DNA of 64,000 nucleotides from Ruegeria sp. ANG-S4 (lineage in GTDB: Bacteria; Pseudomonadota; Alphaproteobacteria; Rhodobacterales; Rhodobacteraceae). Shown here one piece after another: positions 52,499 through 62,811 of the stretch. The stretch covers positions 124,001-188,000 of the forward strand of contig NZ_JWLK01000001.1 of NCBI RefSeq assembly GCF_000814005.1, given 5' to 3'. How positions within the stretch are numbered: the stretch's first letter is position 1; every line of letters begins with the position of its first letter. Made by a program: the position numbers and the translations under genes. Below the pieces are notes generated by a model, which was given only the letters and a program-made list of their open reading frames with translations, ran no database searches and had not been told where the DNA came from.

Positions 52499-54388
52499 AT
52501 GGAACTACCAACATTAACCTACGAAATGATGGCCGTACTGGGCCTGCTGTCCTTTACGGTCATTCTTTTTGTTACCGAGGTTATTCGCATCGACGTCGCG
52601 GCTATTCTGGTAATGGTGCTGCTTGGTGCGTTGAGCTATTTGCCGGGGCTGGGCAATCTGGCTGACATATCCAAACTCTTTGAAGGGTTCTCATCGAATG
52701 CCGTGATGTCCGTCATCGCGGTGATGGTGATCGGGGCAGGGTTGGATAAGACAGGGCTGATGTCAAAAGTAGCGGCTGCAATTCTCAAACATGGCGGCAC
52801 GACCGAGACGCGGATCATCCCAATTGTATCAACGACCGTCGGTGTCATCAGCTCCTTCATGCAGAATGTCGGGGCCGCCGCGCTTTTCCTGCCGGTCGTA
52901 AGCCGCATTTCCGCCCGTACGGAAATCCCGATGAGCAGATTGCTGATGCCGATGGGGTTCTGTGCGATATTGGGCGGCACGATCACGTTGGTCGGGTCTT
53001 CGCCTCTCATCCTATTGAATGACCTGATCGTTTCGGCAAACGCCTCCCTTCCGGCTGACCAAAAAATGGAAACATTCGGTTTGTTCTCGGTCACGCCTAT
53101 TGGCGTGATGCTGGTGCTTACGGGGGTGCTGTATTTCGTGCTCTTTGGTCGTTGGGTCCTTCCGGCGCAGCGAGAGCGGGGTGAGGACGCAAGTTCAGCG
53201 CGGTCCATGCAGACCTATGTTGAAAATACCTATGGGCTGCGGGCGGACATGTTCGAAATTCGGGTTCCAGAAGGCTCGATCATCATCGGGCAGACGCTTG
53301 CGGATCTGATGGTCGCCCATAACATGTACATACTTGGCACATCCTATCGTGGCCATAAAGTCATCGCGCCCATGGCGGACACCAAGATCGAAGCGCCGGC
53401 ACGGCTTGCAGTGCTGGGTCTGCGTCGCGTCGTTCAGCAGCAGTTTGCCGAGCCTTACGGGCTGGAGATCCTTCCCCAACTGGATGTCTTTGCGGATGAC
53501 TTCGCAGCAACGCAATCGGGGGTGGCAGAGGTTGTTATCCCACCGGGGTCTTCGGTTATCGGCCAGACCCCGATTGATTTGCGTCTTCGTCAGACACACG
53601 GGCTGTCTTTATTGGCCATTCAGCGAGGCGAAGAAACTTTGAGCCATGTGGAAACCGAAGATCATTCTGCCACGCATATCGGGCAAGTCCCTTTGCAGGC
53701 CGGCGACACATGTGTCGTGCACGTGCAGTGGGACCGCCTGACCCAACTAAAGTCAGACAGGGATTTTGTTGTTGTTACCTCGGATTTTCCGCAGGAAGAA
53801 CTGCGGCCACACAAGGTGGGATGGGCGCTTGCTTTCTTTCTGATTGCGTTGAGCTTGATCCTGTTTTCCGATTTGCGCTTGTCGCTATGCCTGTTGATCG
53901 GAGCTGTTGGCATGGTGCTGAGCAGGGTTCTGTCCATTGACGAGGCCTATGAGTCGATCAGTTGGAGCACCGTTTTTCTGCTCGCTTCATTGATCCCACT
54001 GGGCCAGGCGGTTCAGAACACCGGGACAGCGGATTGGATAGCCTCGCACGTGCTGGCACTTCTGAAAGGGTGGCCGGTCTGGTCGCTGCAAGCGGGGATC
54101 GCTGTTTTGGCAACCGCGTTCACACTGGTCATGTCCAATGTCGGTGCAACTGTCCTGTTGGTCCCGCTTGCCGTTTCAATTGCGATATCGGCTGGCGGCA
54201 ACCCGGCGGTGTTTGCTTTGACGGTGGCAATATCAACGTCCAACTCATTTCTGATACCGACACATCAGGTCAACGCGCTGATCATGGGTCCTGCGGGGTA
54301 CCGGGTGGCGGATTTTGTTCGCTCTGGCGGGATCATGACACTCTTGTTCTTGGTTGTCTCGATGACCGGACTCGCGTTGTTCTTCTGA
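52499..54388 (+). CDS. SLC13 family permease with two RCK-C (TrkA-C) domains
   Basis: A 629-residue inner-membrane transporter. The N-terminal half (residues 1-215) has about six helices with the re-entrant motif SFMQNVGAAALFLPVV and a second in ILGGTITLVGSSPLIL. A cytosolic part with two TrkA-C-type modules follows (about 240-315 and 330-420; FEIRVPEGSIIIGQTLADLM and AEVVIPPGSSVIGQTPIDLR). The C-terminal half repeats the membrane unit (VMSNVGATVLLVPLAVSIAI). This is the arrangement of the SLC13/DASS anion transporters of sulfate or carboxylate type. GGGGG precedes the ATG. Confidence 0.92.
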   Translation: MELPTLTYEMMAVLGLLSFTVILFVTEVIRIDVAAILVMVLLGALSYLPGLGNLADISKLFEGFSSNAVMSVIAVMVIGAGLDKTGLMSKVAAAILKHGGTTETRIIPIVSTTVGVISSFMQNVGAAALFLPVVSRISARTEIPMSRLLMPMGFCAILGGTITLVGSSPLILLNDLIVSANASLPADQKMETFGLFSVTPIGVMLVLTGVLYFVLFGRWVLPAQRERGEDASSARSMQTYVENTYGLRADMFEIRVPEGSIIIGQTLADLMVAHNMYILGTSYRGHKVIAPMADTKIEAPARLAVLGLRRVVQQQFAEPYGLEILPQLDVFADDFAATQSGVAEVVIPPGSSVIGQTPIDLRLRQTHGLSLLAIQRGEETLSHVETEDHSATHIGQVPLQAGDTCVVHVQWDRLTQLKSDRDFVVVTSDFPQEELRPHKVGWALAFFLIALSLILFSDLRLSLCLLIGAVGMVLSRVLSIDEAYESISWSTVFLLASLIPLGQAVQNTGTADWIASHVLALLKGWPVWSLQAGIAVLATAFTLVMSNVGATVLLVPLAVSIAISAGGNPAVFALTVAISTSNSFLIPTHQVNALIMGPAGYRVADFVRSGGIMTLLFLVVSMTGLALFF

Positions 54389-54636
54389 GCCGGCAGCGAG
54401 CAGTCCTGTTTGACGGAACCGGATCGCGCAGCTTGCGCCCCGAAACAGGCGTCAGCGAGAACGAAGAAGTCGAATTTCTCGCGACACATCTGTCGAGGTC
54501 GACGTAAACCAGCGGCCACCCCACGCCCCAGGTCTGGGCCAGTTCGGCGATTTCCGCTTGGCGAAATCACTATAACCGACTTAGGCTTAGACCAAGGTGA
54601 GCCTGTAGCGCGAAGTCAATCGAGAGGTCGTTTGGA

Positions 54637-55026
54637 ATGGAAAATGGAATAGGTTTCTTTCACATTATTTGGTCGATTTTCTGGCTGTTCCTGATGGTGG
54701 CCTGGTTCTGGGTGATGATCTCGGTCGTCGCGGATGTTTTTCGGTCCAAGGATCTGAACGGGTTCACAAAGGCAATTTGGATCGCTTTTGTGATCATCGT
54801 TCCCTGGCTTGGCGTTCTTGCCTACCTGATTGTTCGCGGTGACAAGATGCAGGAACACAATGTTGAGGCGCTGAACAAGATGGAGGCAGCCCAACGGGAC
54901 TATGTTCGATCGGTTGCCAACGTTTCTGCGGCGGATGAACTTGAGCGACTGGCGGCCCTGAAAGACAAGGGCGTCCTGACCGATGAAGAATTCGCCGCGC
55001 AGAAGGCCAAGTTGCTCAGCGCTTAG
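54637..55026 (+). CDS. PLDc N-terminal/SHOCT domain small membrane protein
   Basis: A 129-residue protein with two membrane helices (IIWSIFWLFLMVAWFWVMIS and AIWIAFVIIVPWLGVLAYLI) of the PLDc_N type, followed by a cytosolic helix and a C-terminal SHOCT motif (ELERLAALKDKGVLTDEEFA). GAGAGG at 54622-54627 precedes the ATG. SHOCT proteins are small envelope proteins of unknown role. It is convergent with the bactofilin gene. Confidence 0.9.
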   Translation: MENGIGFFHIIWSIFWLFLMVAWFWVMISVVADVFRSKDLNGFTKAIWIAFVIIVPWLGVLAYLIVRGDKMQEHNVEALNKMEAAQRDYVRSVANVSAADELERLAALKDKGVLTDEEFAAQKAKLLSA

Positions 55027-55052
55027 GCACCCAAACCCGAATTCAGGAGTGG

Positions 55053-55082
55053 CCGCGCTGCACCAAATGGTGAACGGCGCGG
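55053..55082. terminator. Bidirectional terminator candidate
   Basis: CCGCGC (55053-55058) pairs with GCGCGG (55077-55082), with an inner stem CACC-AAAT-GGTG (55061-55072). It lies between two convergent stops (55026 and 55113). Confidence 0.5.
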
Positions 55083-55112
55083 TGACTTACTGCAAACGCC
55101 AATCAGTTGGTA

Positions 55113-55454
55113 TTAAGCGCCGCTGGCTTCGACGCGTCCGCTGATTTTCGCTCCGGAACTCATTTTCATGGTTCCTGCGGTCACGTCCGCTTTCAGTTCG
55201 CTCTTCTCCTCCAACGTCAGGGCGCGGCATTTCACACTGCCCTGAACACGACCTGCGATCTTGATTTCCTCGGCGTTAATGCCACCGTTCACTTTTCCCG
55301 GCGCCAGGATTTCGACGGATTTTGCGTCGACATCACCGGTTACGTTCCCGGCGACCGAGATAGCGCCTTCCTTGGCAACCAGGTCACCTTGAATTGTCAG
55401 GTCTTCTTGAATCACTGTAGCTGCCAAGACATCTTCCTCGCTGTTGGTTCCCAA
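55113..55454 (-). CDS. Bactofilin (polymer-forming cytoskeletal protein)
   Basis: A 113-residue beta-helical repeat protein. The bactofilin pattern is clear: DLTIQGDLVAKEGAISVAGN, then VTGDVDAKSVEILAPGKVNG and IKIAGRVQGSVKCRALTLEE, with the regular I/V-x-G-x-V-x-G spacing. Bactofilins form filaments that scaffold envelope enzymes. The start is a TTG at 55454 and its N-terminus is not fully certain. It runs convergent with the SHOCT gene. Confidence 0.87.
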   Translation of the reverse strand: MGTNSEEDVLAATVIQEDLTIQGDLVAKEGAISVAGNVTGDVDAKSVEILAPGKVNGGINAEEIKIAGRVQGSVKCRALTLEEKSELKADVTAGTMKMSSGAKISGRVEASGA

Positions 55455-55755
55455 TCAGGAATACGTGCTGCCATTGGGAAATGCGAACAACGGTTACAAC
55501 AAAGGCAGATTTCTGCCGACGGTGTCGTACCTGTGTTGGTTTTTCGTGCGCCATGTACGGGTGTTCGAGCGGCGATTTGTTGCGTGTCCCGGAAACCGCG
55601 CAAGCCGATTTTTGAATCTGGCGAAGTTTGCTGAAAAACAAAACACGCGGTTGATGGCCCGATGCCCGAAACGGCACAAACGCAGGATTGATCTTTCCAA
55701 GCGTGCGACTTTTCGATCTTATCGAATTCGACGGTGCACTTGGTGAGGGCTGCAA
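55455..55755. other. Non-coding gap
   Basis: No gene is supported over these 301 bases between two divergent genes. Several overlapping open frames exist on both strands but none has a ribosome site or a family pattern. Confidence 0.45.
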
Positions 55756-56382
55756 ATGGCTTATGAGACTTGGCTGGCATTTACCATAGCAAGCGCAATT
55801 GTTGTCCTTATTCCCGGGCCCAACATCGTGCTGACGGTCAACTATGCAATCCGAGATGGCAGGCGCTCGGGTATGGCAACAATTCCCGGCGTCGTCCTTG
55901 GTGCGTTCATTGCAATGTCGCTGTCCCTGCTGGGCGCGGGCGCGGTATTGGCAACCTCTGCGTTTCTCTTCACGCTGCTAAAGCTTGCAGGCGCGGTTTA
56001 TCTGATTTGGCTAGCGTATTCTCTTTGGACCGCTCCTGTCGAGACCATGCCGCTTGGAGGCGCGAAGAAGTCCCAGCCGCTGGTGAGCCTGTTTTGGCAA
56101 TCATTGCTTATAAGCGTTCTGAATCCCAAGGGGCCTGCGTTCTACGTCGCGTTCGTGCCTCAGTTCGTCAGCGCCGATGGTCCAATTTTCCAGCAGTTCG
56201 CGATTCTAATCGCGACATTCTTGGCTGTCGCCACGTTGAACAGTCTGTTCTGGCTCTACTTTGCCAGCGGGCTAAGGTCGCAGTTCCAAAAGCCCCGGGC
56301 ATTGCGTCTTCTCAACCGAATTGGGGCCAGCTGTCTTTTTGCGGCGGGGGTCTTCACGGCGCGGGCGACAAGGTCCGCTTAG
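55756..56382 (+). CDS. LysE family translocator
   Basis: A 208-residue membrane exporter with about six helices. The LysE/RhtB signature is LIPGPNIVLTVNYAIRDGRR with GVVLGAFIAMSLSLLGAG; the second half begins with SLFWQSLLISVLNPKGPAFY (x-NPK-x-x-x-F). Exports amino acids or related compounds. GAGGG lies before the ATG at 55756. The convergent DMT gene ends 7 bases away. Confidence 0.93.
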   Translation: MAYETWLAFTIASAIVVLIPGPNIVLTVNYAIRDGRRSGMATIPGVVLGAFIAMSLSLLGAGAVLATSAFLFTLLKLAGAVYLIWLAYSLWTAPVETMPLGGAKKSQPLVSLFWQSLLISVLNPKGPAFYVAFVPQFVSADGPIFQQFAILIATFLAVATLNSLFWLYFASGLRSQFQKPRALRLLNRIGASCLFAAGVFTARATRSA

Positions 56383-56389
56383 ATGCGCT

Positions 56390-57376
56390 TCAGTATCGGC
56401 GGTGTACTCTCTTTTCAGAGATGACGCTCCGCTTTTTTTGACGTTCACGCACAAAGACAAACAGGCCAGATCCCAGGATCAGCGCGATGCCAACTGCCAC
56501 AGGCAGATTTGGGAGTTCTCCCCAGATCACCCATCCCCAGAAAATGGCCATTGGCAGACCGACATATTCGAATGGCGCGACGGTTGCCGCGTCCGCCAAT
56601 CGGTAGGCTTGCCCAAGGCAATACCCGATTATGGCCGCGTTGAATCCCAATCCAACGAATAACCAGCGGTCTGCGCCCTCTGGCCAAACCCAAGCACGCA
56701 GCAGGAAGATCAAGCTTTCATTTTCAAATTGGTCTGCAAAGCGCCCGTCCCCTGCGACCGACCAGAACAGCAGACTGACGACGATAAAGCAGGCCTGAAT
56801 GTAAACCGCCATTGCCGACGCCTTGGATTTTGCCCCAAGAAAGCGCGTCAGCACGTTGTTGAGCGCATAGGTGAATGCGGCAAGAACCGGCAGGGCATAC
56901 ATCAGCAGACTAACGTCACGTTCGCCACCGACCTCCCACGGGCGGGTCATGATGACAACGCCCAGGAAGCCAACCAGCACAGCGCCAATTCGCATGGGGC
57001 CGACCTTTTCGCCCAGCAATGGGATGCTGAGCAAAGTGATCATCAAAGGGGCGACGAAGAACACCGCCGTGGCCTCTGCCAGAGGCATGATTGCCAGAGC
57101 CGTAAAGAACGTCAGGTTCGCAACAACAATCAGTAAGCCGCGCAAAAGGTGCAGACCCGGCTGATCGGTTTTAAGAATTCGCCAGCCGCCCTCCATCTGA
57201 ACGAGGGCAAAACTGAACCCGATACCGATCAGGGACCTCGTAAAGACCATCTGATGCAAGGGGTAGCCGCCAGACAGGAATTTGATCAGCATATCGTTGA
57301 CAGATATCGACAACATCCCGATCAGCACGAACGCAATACCTGCCGTTGGATTTTGCAGATTCTGTTGTGATGTCAT
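56390..57376 (-). CDS. DMT family transporter (EamA)
   Basis: A 328-residue membrane protein with ten helices in two EamA halves: GIAFVLIGMLSISVNDMLIK starts the first, ALPVLAAFTYALNNVLTRFL starts the second. The pattern is that of RhaT/EamA-like metabolite exporters. The ATG at 57376 begins just before the first helix; in-frame codons upstream are less likely. Substrate unknown. Confidence 0.9.
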   Translation of the reverse strand: MTSQQNLQNPTAGIAFVLIGMLSISVNDMLIKFLSGGYPLHQMVFTRSLIGIGFSFALVQMEGGWRILKTDQPGLHLLRGLLIVVANLTFFTALAIMPLAEATAVFFVAPLMITLLSIPLLGEKVGPMRIGAVLVGFLGVVIMTRPWEVGGERDVSLLMYALPVLAAFTYALNNVLTRFLGAKSKASAMAVYIQACFIVVSLLFWSVAGDGRFADQFENESLIFLLRAWVWPEGADRWLFVGLGFNAAIIGYCLGQAYRLADAATVAPFEYVGLPMAIFWGWVIWGELPNLPVAVGIALILGSGLFVFVRERQKKRSVISEKRVHRRY

Positions 57377-57564
57377 GGAGCGCCCTTTCAATGGGCCACT
57401 ATCACGGACGACCCGACTGGTCACGCCACTTTGCGCATTCTCTTTGGAATGGAGGTTTCGACCAGATTCCGGTTGGGAAACAGTGTCGCCAACAGAATCT
57501 CTTGATCGGAAAGGGATGACCCTCTCCGAGTTGTTAATGGTGGATAACTGCGCGGCTGTTAAAG

Positions 57565-58224
57565 CTATCGCCCCAGAGGCGGGCGCGGCAAACTCAAGAC
57601 GATGTCGGTAAGCATTTCCGCAATAACGCTGGTATCCAACGTCAGCGCGCGCGCGGTAACCGAATAACCTTCAAAGTAGGGAACCAAAAGCGCTTTCAGA
57701 CCATCGCGATCAGCCGCTTCCAAGTCTTCTCCAAAGGCGTAATCCGCCATGACGTCGGCAAATCGGCGGTAATAGCCCGTCAAACAGGTGTCGATGATGG
57801 CGTTTCGGCTGGAGATCGCCCAAATCTCGCGAAACGCGCGGCACATGTCGCTGATCTCGAGGCCGTGCGACAAGCCCGCGCTCACCAGAAATCTGACGCG
57901 CTCACGCCGGGTTTGAGCTTTGCTTTCTTCTGTCAGTTTCAGCAAATTCTCTGCACATGCGTCGAAGTACTGTTCAACCATTGCGATCAGAACATCGTCC
58001 CGAGACTTAAAGTAATACTGCACATTGCTTAGCCGCATGTCGGCACAGTCAGCGATCCTGCGCATCGTGAGCCCTGCATCGCCCGCTTCAATCAATAGTT
58101 TGAGCGCACAATCCAGAATCCGCGCTTCTTTGACCGACCGTTGGTTCTTGAATGTAATTATCTGATCCTCTTTGATTTTTACGCTGGCGCCCGATGCTGC
58201 AACGGTTCCTTTTTCAGGTGTCAC
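57565..58224 (-). CDS. TetR family transcriptional regulator
   Basis: A 219-residue TetR protein. The N-terminal DNA-binding domain (about 33-80) reads ILDCALKLLIEAGDAGLTMR, then RIADCADMRLSNVQYYFKSR, a normal TetR helix-turn-helix. The start is a GTG at 58224. It is divergent from the DhlA-like dehalogenase gene; the 74-base gap holds two identical 12-bp sites. It is the likely repressor of that gene and perhaps of itself (inference). In Xanthobacter a TetR-type DhlR is known for dhlB, but linkage to that protein is not shown. Confidence 0.9.
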   Translation of the reverse strand: MTPEKGTVAASGASVKIKEDQIITFKNQRSVKEARILDCALKLLIEAGDAGLTMRRIADCADMRLSNVQYYFKSRDDVLIAMVEQYFDACAENLLKLTEESKAQTRRERVRFLVSAGLSHGLEISDMCRAFREIWAISSRNAIIDTCLTGYYRRFADVMADYAFGEDLEAADRDGLKALLVPYFEGYSVTARALTLDTSVIAEMLTDIVLSLPRPPLGR

Positions 58225-58235
58225 AAATTAGGGGA

Positions 58236-59216
<981 letters not shown>

Positions 59217-59339
59217 TTGAAACGGGGTGAAATCTGAACAACGGGGGCCCGAAGGCATGCGCCATGACGGTGCGGTTGTCGCTGCCGATCGGCAGTTTTG
59301 TCATTGGACAGTCGCAGAACCCAGTGCCAGACTGAACGA

Positions 59340-60041
59340 ATGAAACGTCTCGTCCAAACGGGTTTTCTGGCAGCCATGGCGCTTGCGTCTGGCATCGAAA
59401 CCTCTTTGGCACAAATCGGTGAATGCTCAGCCGATGCAATGCTGGTTTTCGATGGCTCTACGTCGATGGACGAGATCAGCTTTGAGACCGGGGCCAACAC
59501 GCGCATTGTCGAGGCGCGGCAGGCGATCCGACGCGCAATGCCGGACATCGCGCCATACCGCCGCGTGGGGCTGCTGATCTATGGGCCCGGGCCTAATGGC
59601 CCCTGCCAAAACCTGGACCTGCGCTTTGACCCGATAGCAGATGCGGCAGGGCCGGTCATAAATGCCGTTGATGCCCTGCGACCCGAAGGTTTGACGCCGC
59701 TGACCGAGGCTGTTCGGCAAGCCGCAGAAGCATTGGATTATCGCAACGGCCCCGGTGTTGTGGTGCTGGTGACTGACGGCAACGAAACCTGTGGTGGGCG
59801 ACCCTGTGAAATGGCCCGCGCGTTAAACGCTGGTGCCCATGACCTTACAATCCACGTGATCGGGTTTCGTGCTGTTGTTGACTTTTTCACATGGAACAAC
59901 CCCGAGCAGGATCCGCTAAACGCTACAACTGTGGCCCAGTGCCTTTCGGATGAGACAGGTGGCCTTTTCGTTAAGACAGAAACTGTAGATGAATTGGTCG
60001 CGGCATTGCAAAGAACGCTCGGGTGTCCGGTCATCGGATGA
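59340..60041 (+). CDS. Secreted von Willebrand factor type A domain protein
   Basis: A 233-residue exported protein. Residues 1-24 form a signal peptide (MKRLVQTGFLAAMALASGIE, cleavage near SLAQ). The vWA domain has the metal site DGSTSMDE (DxSxS), the Thr loop in EGLTPLTEAVRQAAEAL and VVLVTDGNETCGG for the Asp. Two cysteine pairs may form disulfides. The ATG at 59340 is chosen since it gives the signal peptide. Role unknown; it recalls the DUF1194 protein at 3659 only in fold. Confidence 0.87.
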   Translation: MKRLVQTGFLAAMALASGIETSLAQIGECSADAMLVFDGSTSMDEISFETGANTRIVEARQAIRRAMPDIAPYRRVGLLIYGPGPNGPCQNLDLRFDPIADAAGPVINAVDALRPEGLTPLTEAVRQAAEALDYRNGPGVVVLVTDGNETCGGRPCEMARALNAGAHDLTIHVIGFRAVVDFFTWNNPEQDPLNATTVAQCLSDETGGLFVKTETVDELVAALQRTLGCPVIG

Positions 60042-60268
60042 ATTCTGCCGTCGTATTTGTCGCAGGATGCGGCAAAGAACGAAGCGCAGCTTGTGTTGCG
60101 TTGTCAGTAAACAAGGTGCCAGCAACCAATAAGGTCAGTTTAGGGTGCAGAGCTTTTGGTCAGCGCTGTCGGAACTTGGGCCGCAATCGTCGCGTCGGTG
60201 GTTGCCCAAAACACGACGGCAAGAAAGCCCGCCTGCTCTTCATTCCATTGCCGCGCCTCGATCAAGCC

Positions 60269-60736
60269 TCAGCCGCAGTACTTACGAACCTCGGTATCCC
60301 TGAGCCCTGTCGCCACAAGCATGCATCTGTTTCGCGCTTCGTAATAGTACCCCCGCGCGTACCACATCACCGCTTCGGGTTCGTTGCCGTCTGACACCAT
60401 CCACGCGCCTCGCAAGTATTTGACCGCGTAGGTCAGATTGGTCTGGGCGTCCAAAAGATCCGAGGGTTCGCCGCGAAAACCCATCTGGCGCGCAGTGGCG
60501 GGCAGAATCTGCATCAGTCCGTAATAGGGACCGTTTCGGGCATGGGGACGATAATCGCTCTCGCGTTGGATCACGCGGTGAACCAGGCTGCGGGGAACAT
60601 CATACGCATCCGCGGTTTCGTTGATCATCACGCGAAGTTCCGGTGTCTCTCCGGGATAGAGACGGGTAAGCGGCTCGGCGGGTTCACGTCCACACGCGGC
60701 CAGATACAGCGCAGCAAACAGGGCTATGTATCGCAT
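60269..60736 (-). CDS. Lytic transglycosylase (SLT family lipoprotein)
   Basis: A 155-residue lipoprotein. The signal ends at the lipobox LAAC (residues 12-15). The SLT domain has the catalytic Glu in HRVIQRESDYRPHA (E-S motif), followed by GPYYGLMQILPATARQMG and the later LTYAVKYLRGAW and YARGYY. It cleaves peptidoglycan. The lipid anchor places it at the inner face of the outer membrane. It is short, with no extra binding domain. Confidence 0.92.
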   Translation of the reverse strand: MRYIALFAALYLAACGREPAEPLTRLYPGETPELRVMINETADAYDVPRSLVHRVIQRESDYRPHARNGPYYGLMQILPATARQMGFRGEPSDLLDAQTNLTYAVKYLRGAWMVSDGNEPEAVMWYARGYYYEARNRCMLVATGLRDTEVRKYCG

Positions 60737-60823
60737 CGGGATTCTCGTCTAACTTCGTAATGGGCTTTATCAGAGCCCGGCGGCGCGTGTTATTCAATAG
60801 CCATGTGAATCTGATCGCGAGTT

Positions 60824-61300
60824 TTACCTCAGAGGCGCCGCGTGGAGATCGTGCCCGGCAAGGCAAGCCCTTTCAGCAACAGATTTCAGAACTATCGTTG
60901 TCCGAACGCGGGTCACTGACTGAACCGGGTTGATCTGCTTTTCGATGATTGCATTCAGTTCGTCCGTATCTGCAGCGCGGATTTTGAGAAGGTAACAGTC
61001 CTCTCCCGCGATTTTATGAAGTTCCTCCAACCCGGTTATGCCTTCCAGCGCTGCCGCTGTGTCAAAACCCTGACTCGGTTTGGCGTCGGTAACGAAAACA
61101 AAGGCGAGCAAGGGTTTGTCCAGCGCGCGTGGATCAATCCTGACTTCGTAACCTTGCACGATATTTTCCGCTTCCATGCGGCGTATCCGCTCCGAGACCG
61201 CCGAGGCGGCAAGGCCGACGCGCCGGGCTATTTCGGCCTTTGACACGGCCGCGTCGTCCAGAAGGATCGACAGTATCTCACGATCTTTTATGTCAATCAT
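60824..61300 (-). CDS. Lrp/AsnC family transcriptional regulator
   Basis: A 158-residue regulator. The N-terminal helix-turn-helix is DREILSILLDDAAVSKAEIA, then RRVGLAASAVSERIRRMEAE; the C-terminal RAM domain includes HKIAGEDCYLLKIRAADTDE. It is divergent from the hydrolase-RraA-cupin operon (82 bases apart), which it probably controls. The effector is likely an amino acid or a related small metabolite (family knowledge). Confidence 0.93.
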   Translation of the reverse strand: MIDIKDREILSILLDDAAVSKAEIARRVGLAASAVSERIRRMEAENIVQGYEVRIDPRALDKPLLAFVFVTDAKPSQGFDTAAALEGITGLEELHKIAGEDCYLLKIRAADTDELNAIIEKQINPVQSVTRVRTTIVLKSVAERACLAGHDLHAAPLR

Positions 61301-61382
61301 ACGGTAATTATATCAATTCAACGGCGAATCGTCTATGAAAATCCACATTGGACGCGAATCTGCATGACGAAAGCGGTACAGT

Positions 61383-62186
61383 ATGGAAAGCGGATCTCTG
61401 GATTTGAATGTTCAGGGCGTGGCGATCAGCCTTGCCTACCTGCGTCGTCGCGGACCGTTGCCGACGCTCTTGTGCCTTCACGGGTTTGGCTCCACCAAGG
61501 AAGACTATGCTGATCTGACGCTCCGAGAGGATTTTCAGGATCGGGACTTGGTTTTCTGGGATGCACCGGGCTGTGGTGCGTCGTCCATCAGCGATCCGGA
61601 TGCCCTGTCGATACCGTTTCTGGTCGAGGTCGCGCAATCCGCTTGCGTCGCACTGGAACTGGATCGGTTTCATCTGTCCGGCCATTCCATGGGCGGGCTT
61701 ACGGCGTTGATGTTGGCGCGGGACCAATCGGACAGGGTGCTCAGCTTTTTCGACATCGAAGGCAATGTTGCACCCGAGGACTGCTTTTTGTCGCGTCAGA
61801 TCATCGACTACCCGACTGAAGCCGCGGATGACTTTCTGGCTGGTTTCAAACAGCGGGTGCGTCTGCGCTCTGAATATTCATCGGCGCTGTATGCAATCGC
61901 GTTGGAGGCCAAGGTGCGCGCGACGAGTGTCGCGCCGATCTTCCGTTCGATGGTCGACCTGTCGGACAACACCGACCTGATGGGTATCATGGCGAACCTC
62001 AGTTGCCCCCGCGCCTTTGTTCACGGCGTGCAGAACCGACATCTTTCGTACCTTGACCACTTGCCAAAGATAGGGGTCGAGGTGATCGAAATTCCGGATT
62101 CTGGTCACTTCCCGATGTATTCCAATCCGCCGGCCCTATGGAGGGCGATGGCGGAGTTTCTCTCCCGAAACGAGGCTCAATCATGA
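61383..62186 (+). CDS. Alpha/beta hydrolase
   Basis: A 267-residue hydrolase. The oxyanion is CLHGFGSTKEDY, the nucleophile is in HLSGHSMGGLTAL (Ser about residue 100), an acidic residue is near LDHLPK and His is in PDSGHFPMYSNP. Its stop overlaps the ATG of the RraA-like gene (ATGA), which shows an operon. Substrate unknown; an ester or lactone of the metabolite used by the following genes is plausible. Confidence 0.88.
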   Translation: MESGSLDLNVQGVAISLAYLRRRGPLPTLLCLHGFGSTKEDYADLTLREDFQDRDLVFWDAPGCGASSISDPDALSIPFLVEVAQSACVALELDRFHLSGHSMGGLTALMLARDQSDRVLSFFDIEGNVAPEDCFLSRQIIDYPTEAADDFLAGFKQRVRLRSEYSSALYAIALEAKVRATSVAPIFRSMVDLSDNTDLMGIMANLSCPRAFVHGVQNRHLSYLDHLPKIGVEVIEIPDSGHFPMYSNPPALWRAMAEFLSRNEAQS

Positions 62187-62785
62187 TCCCCTCGGACTTC
62201 ATTGCCTTTCCCACGGGAAATCTGTGCAATGCGGACGCCGCAGTCCGGCCTCTCATCTCGCAAATCAAACCGCTCCTTCCCGGGCGACGCATTGCCGGAA
62301 GGGCTCGGACCGTTCGGATCACACCCGGTCAGAACGGCGCCATTCATCGCGCTGTGCATGTGGCTAATCCGGGCGATGTGTTGGTTGTTGATGGTGGTGC
62401 ATCCGACCGCTTTGGCCCGTTTGGGGACCTTTTGGCGGATGGTTGCAAAGCCAAAGAAATCAGCGGCGCGGTTTTCGATTGCACCATCCGGGACAGCGCA
62501 GATATCGCCGCTTTGGGATTTCAAGTGTTCTGTCGGGGCTATCATCCGGAACCTACCGCAAAAGACGATCCGGGTGAGATCGATGTCGCGGTCAACGTCG
62601 GCGGTGTATCCGTATCGCCGGGTGACATCATCGTTGGCGATGATGACGGCGTCGTGGTTATCCCCGCGCAAAGTGCCGAGAATGTCTTGCGCAAAGTCGC
62701 TCAGGTTGCCGAGCGCGAGGACGCCATTCGAGCCCGAATTCTGGCCGGTGAAACCACCTATGACATTTTCGAGCTTGACCACTGA
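62183..62785 (+). CDS. RraA family protein (4-hydroxy-4-methyl-2-oxoglutarate aldolase-like)
   Basis: A 200-residue RraA/HMG aldolase-like protein. The conserved core is GDVLVVDGGASDRFGPFGDL then KAKEISGAVFDCTIRDSADI, with R-D pairs that bind metal and keto acid in the aldolase members, and VSPGDIIVGDDDGVVVIPAQ. The ATG at 62183 overlaps the previous stop; longer in-frame starts are ignored. Whether it is an aldolase or an RNase E inhibitor-like member cannot be told; the operon context favours an enzyme. Confidence 0.88.
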   Translation: MIPSDFIAFPTGNLCNADAAVRPLISQIKPLLPGRRIAGRARTVRITPGQNGAIHRAVHVANPGDVLVVDGGASDRFGPFGDLLADGCKAKEISGAVFDCTIRDSADIAALGFQVFCRGYHPEPTAKDDPGEIDVAVNVGGVSVSPGDIIVGDDDGVVVIPAQSAENVLRKVAQVAEREDAIRARILAGETTYDIFELDH

Positions 62786-62811
62786 ACCCCCTTCAAATTG
62801 GAAGCACATTC

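Noticed and set aside
54389..54636. Minus-strand traces with a protein-like phrase ending in VYVDLD
   Set aside because: Too short and interrupted to assign; could be chance in the gap after the SLC13 gene.
60140..60265. 41-codon hydrophobic frame directly after the lytic transglycosylase stop (minus strand, TTG start)
   Set aside because: Weak ribosome site and no family; possible small membrane protein but not supported enough to list.
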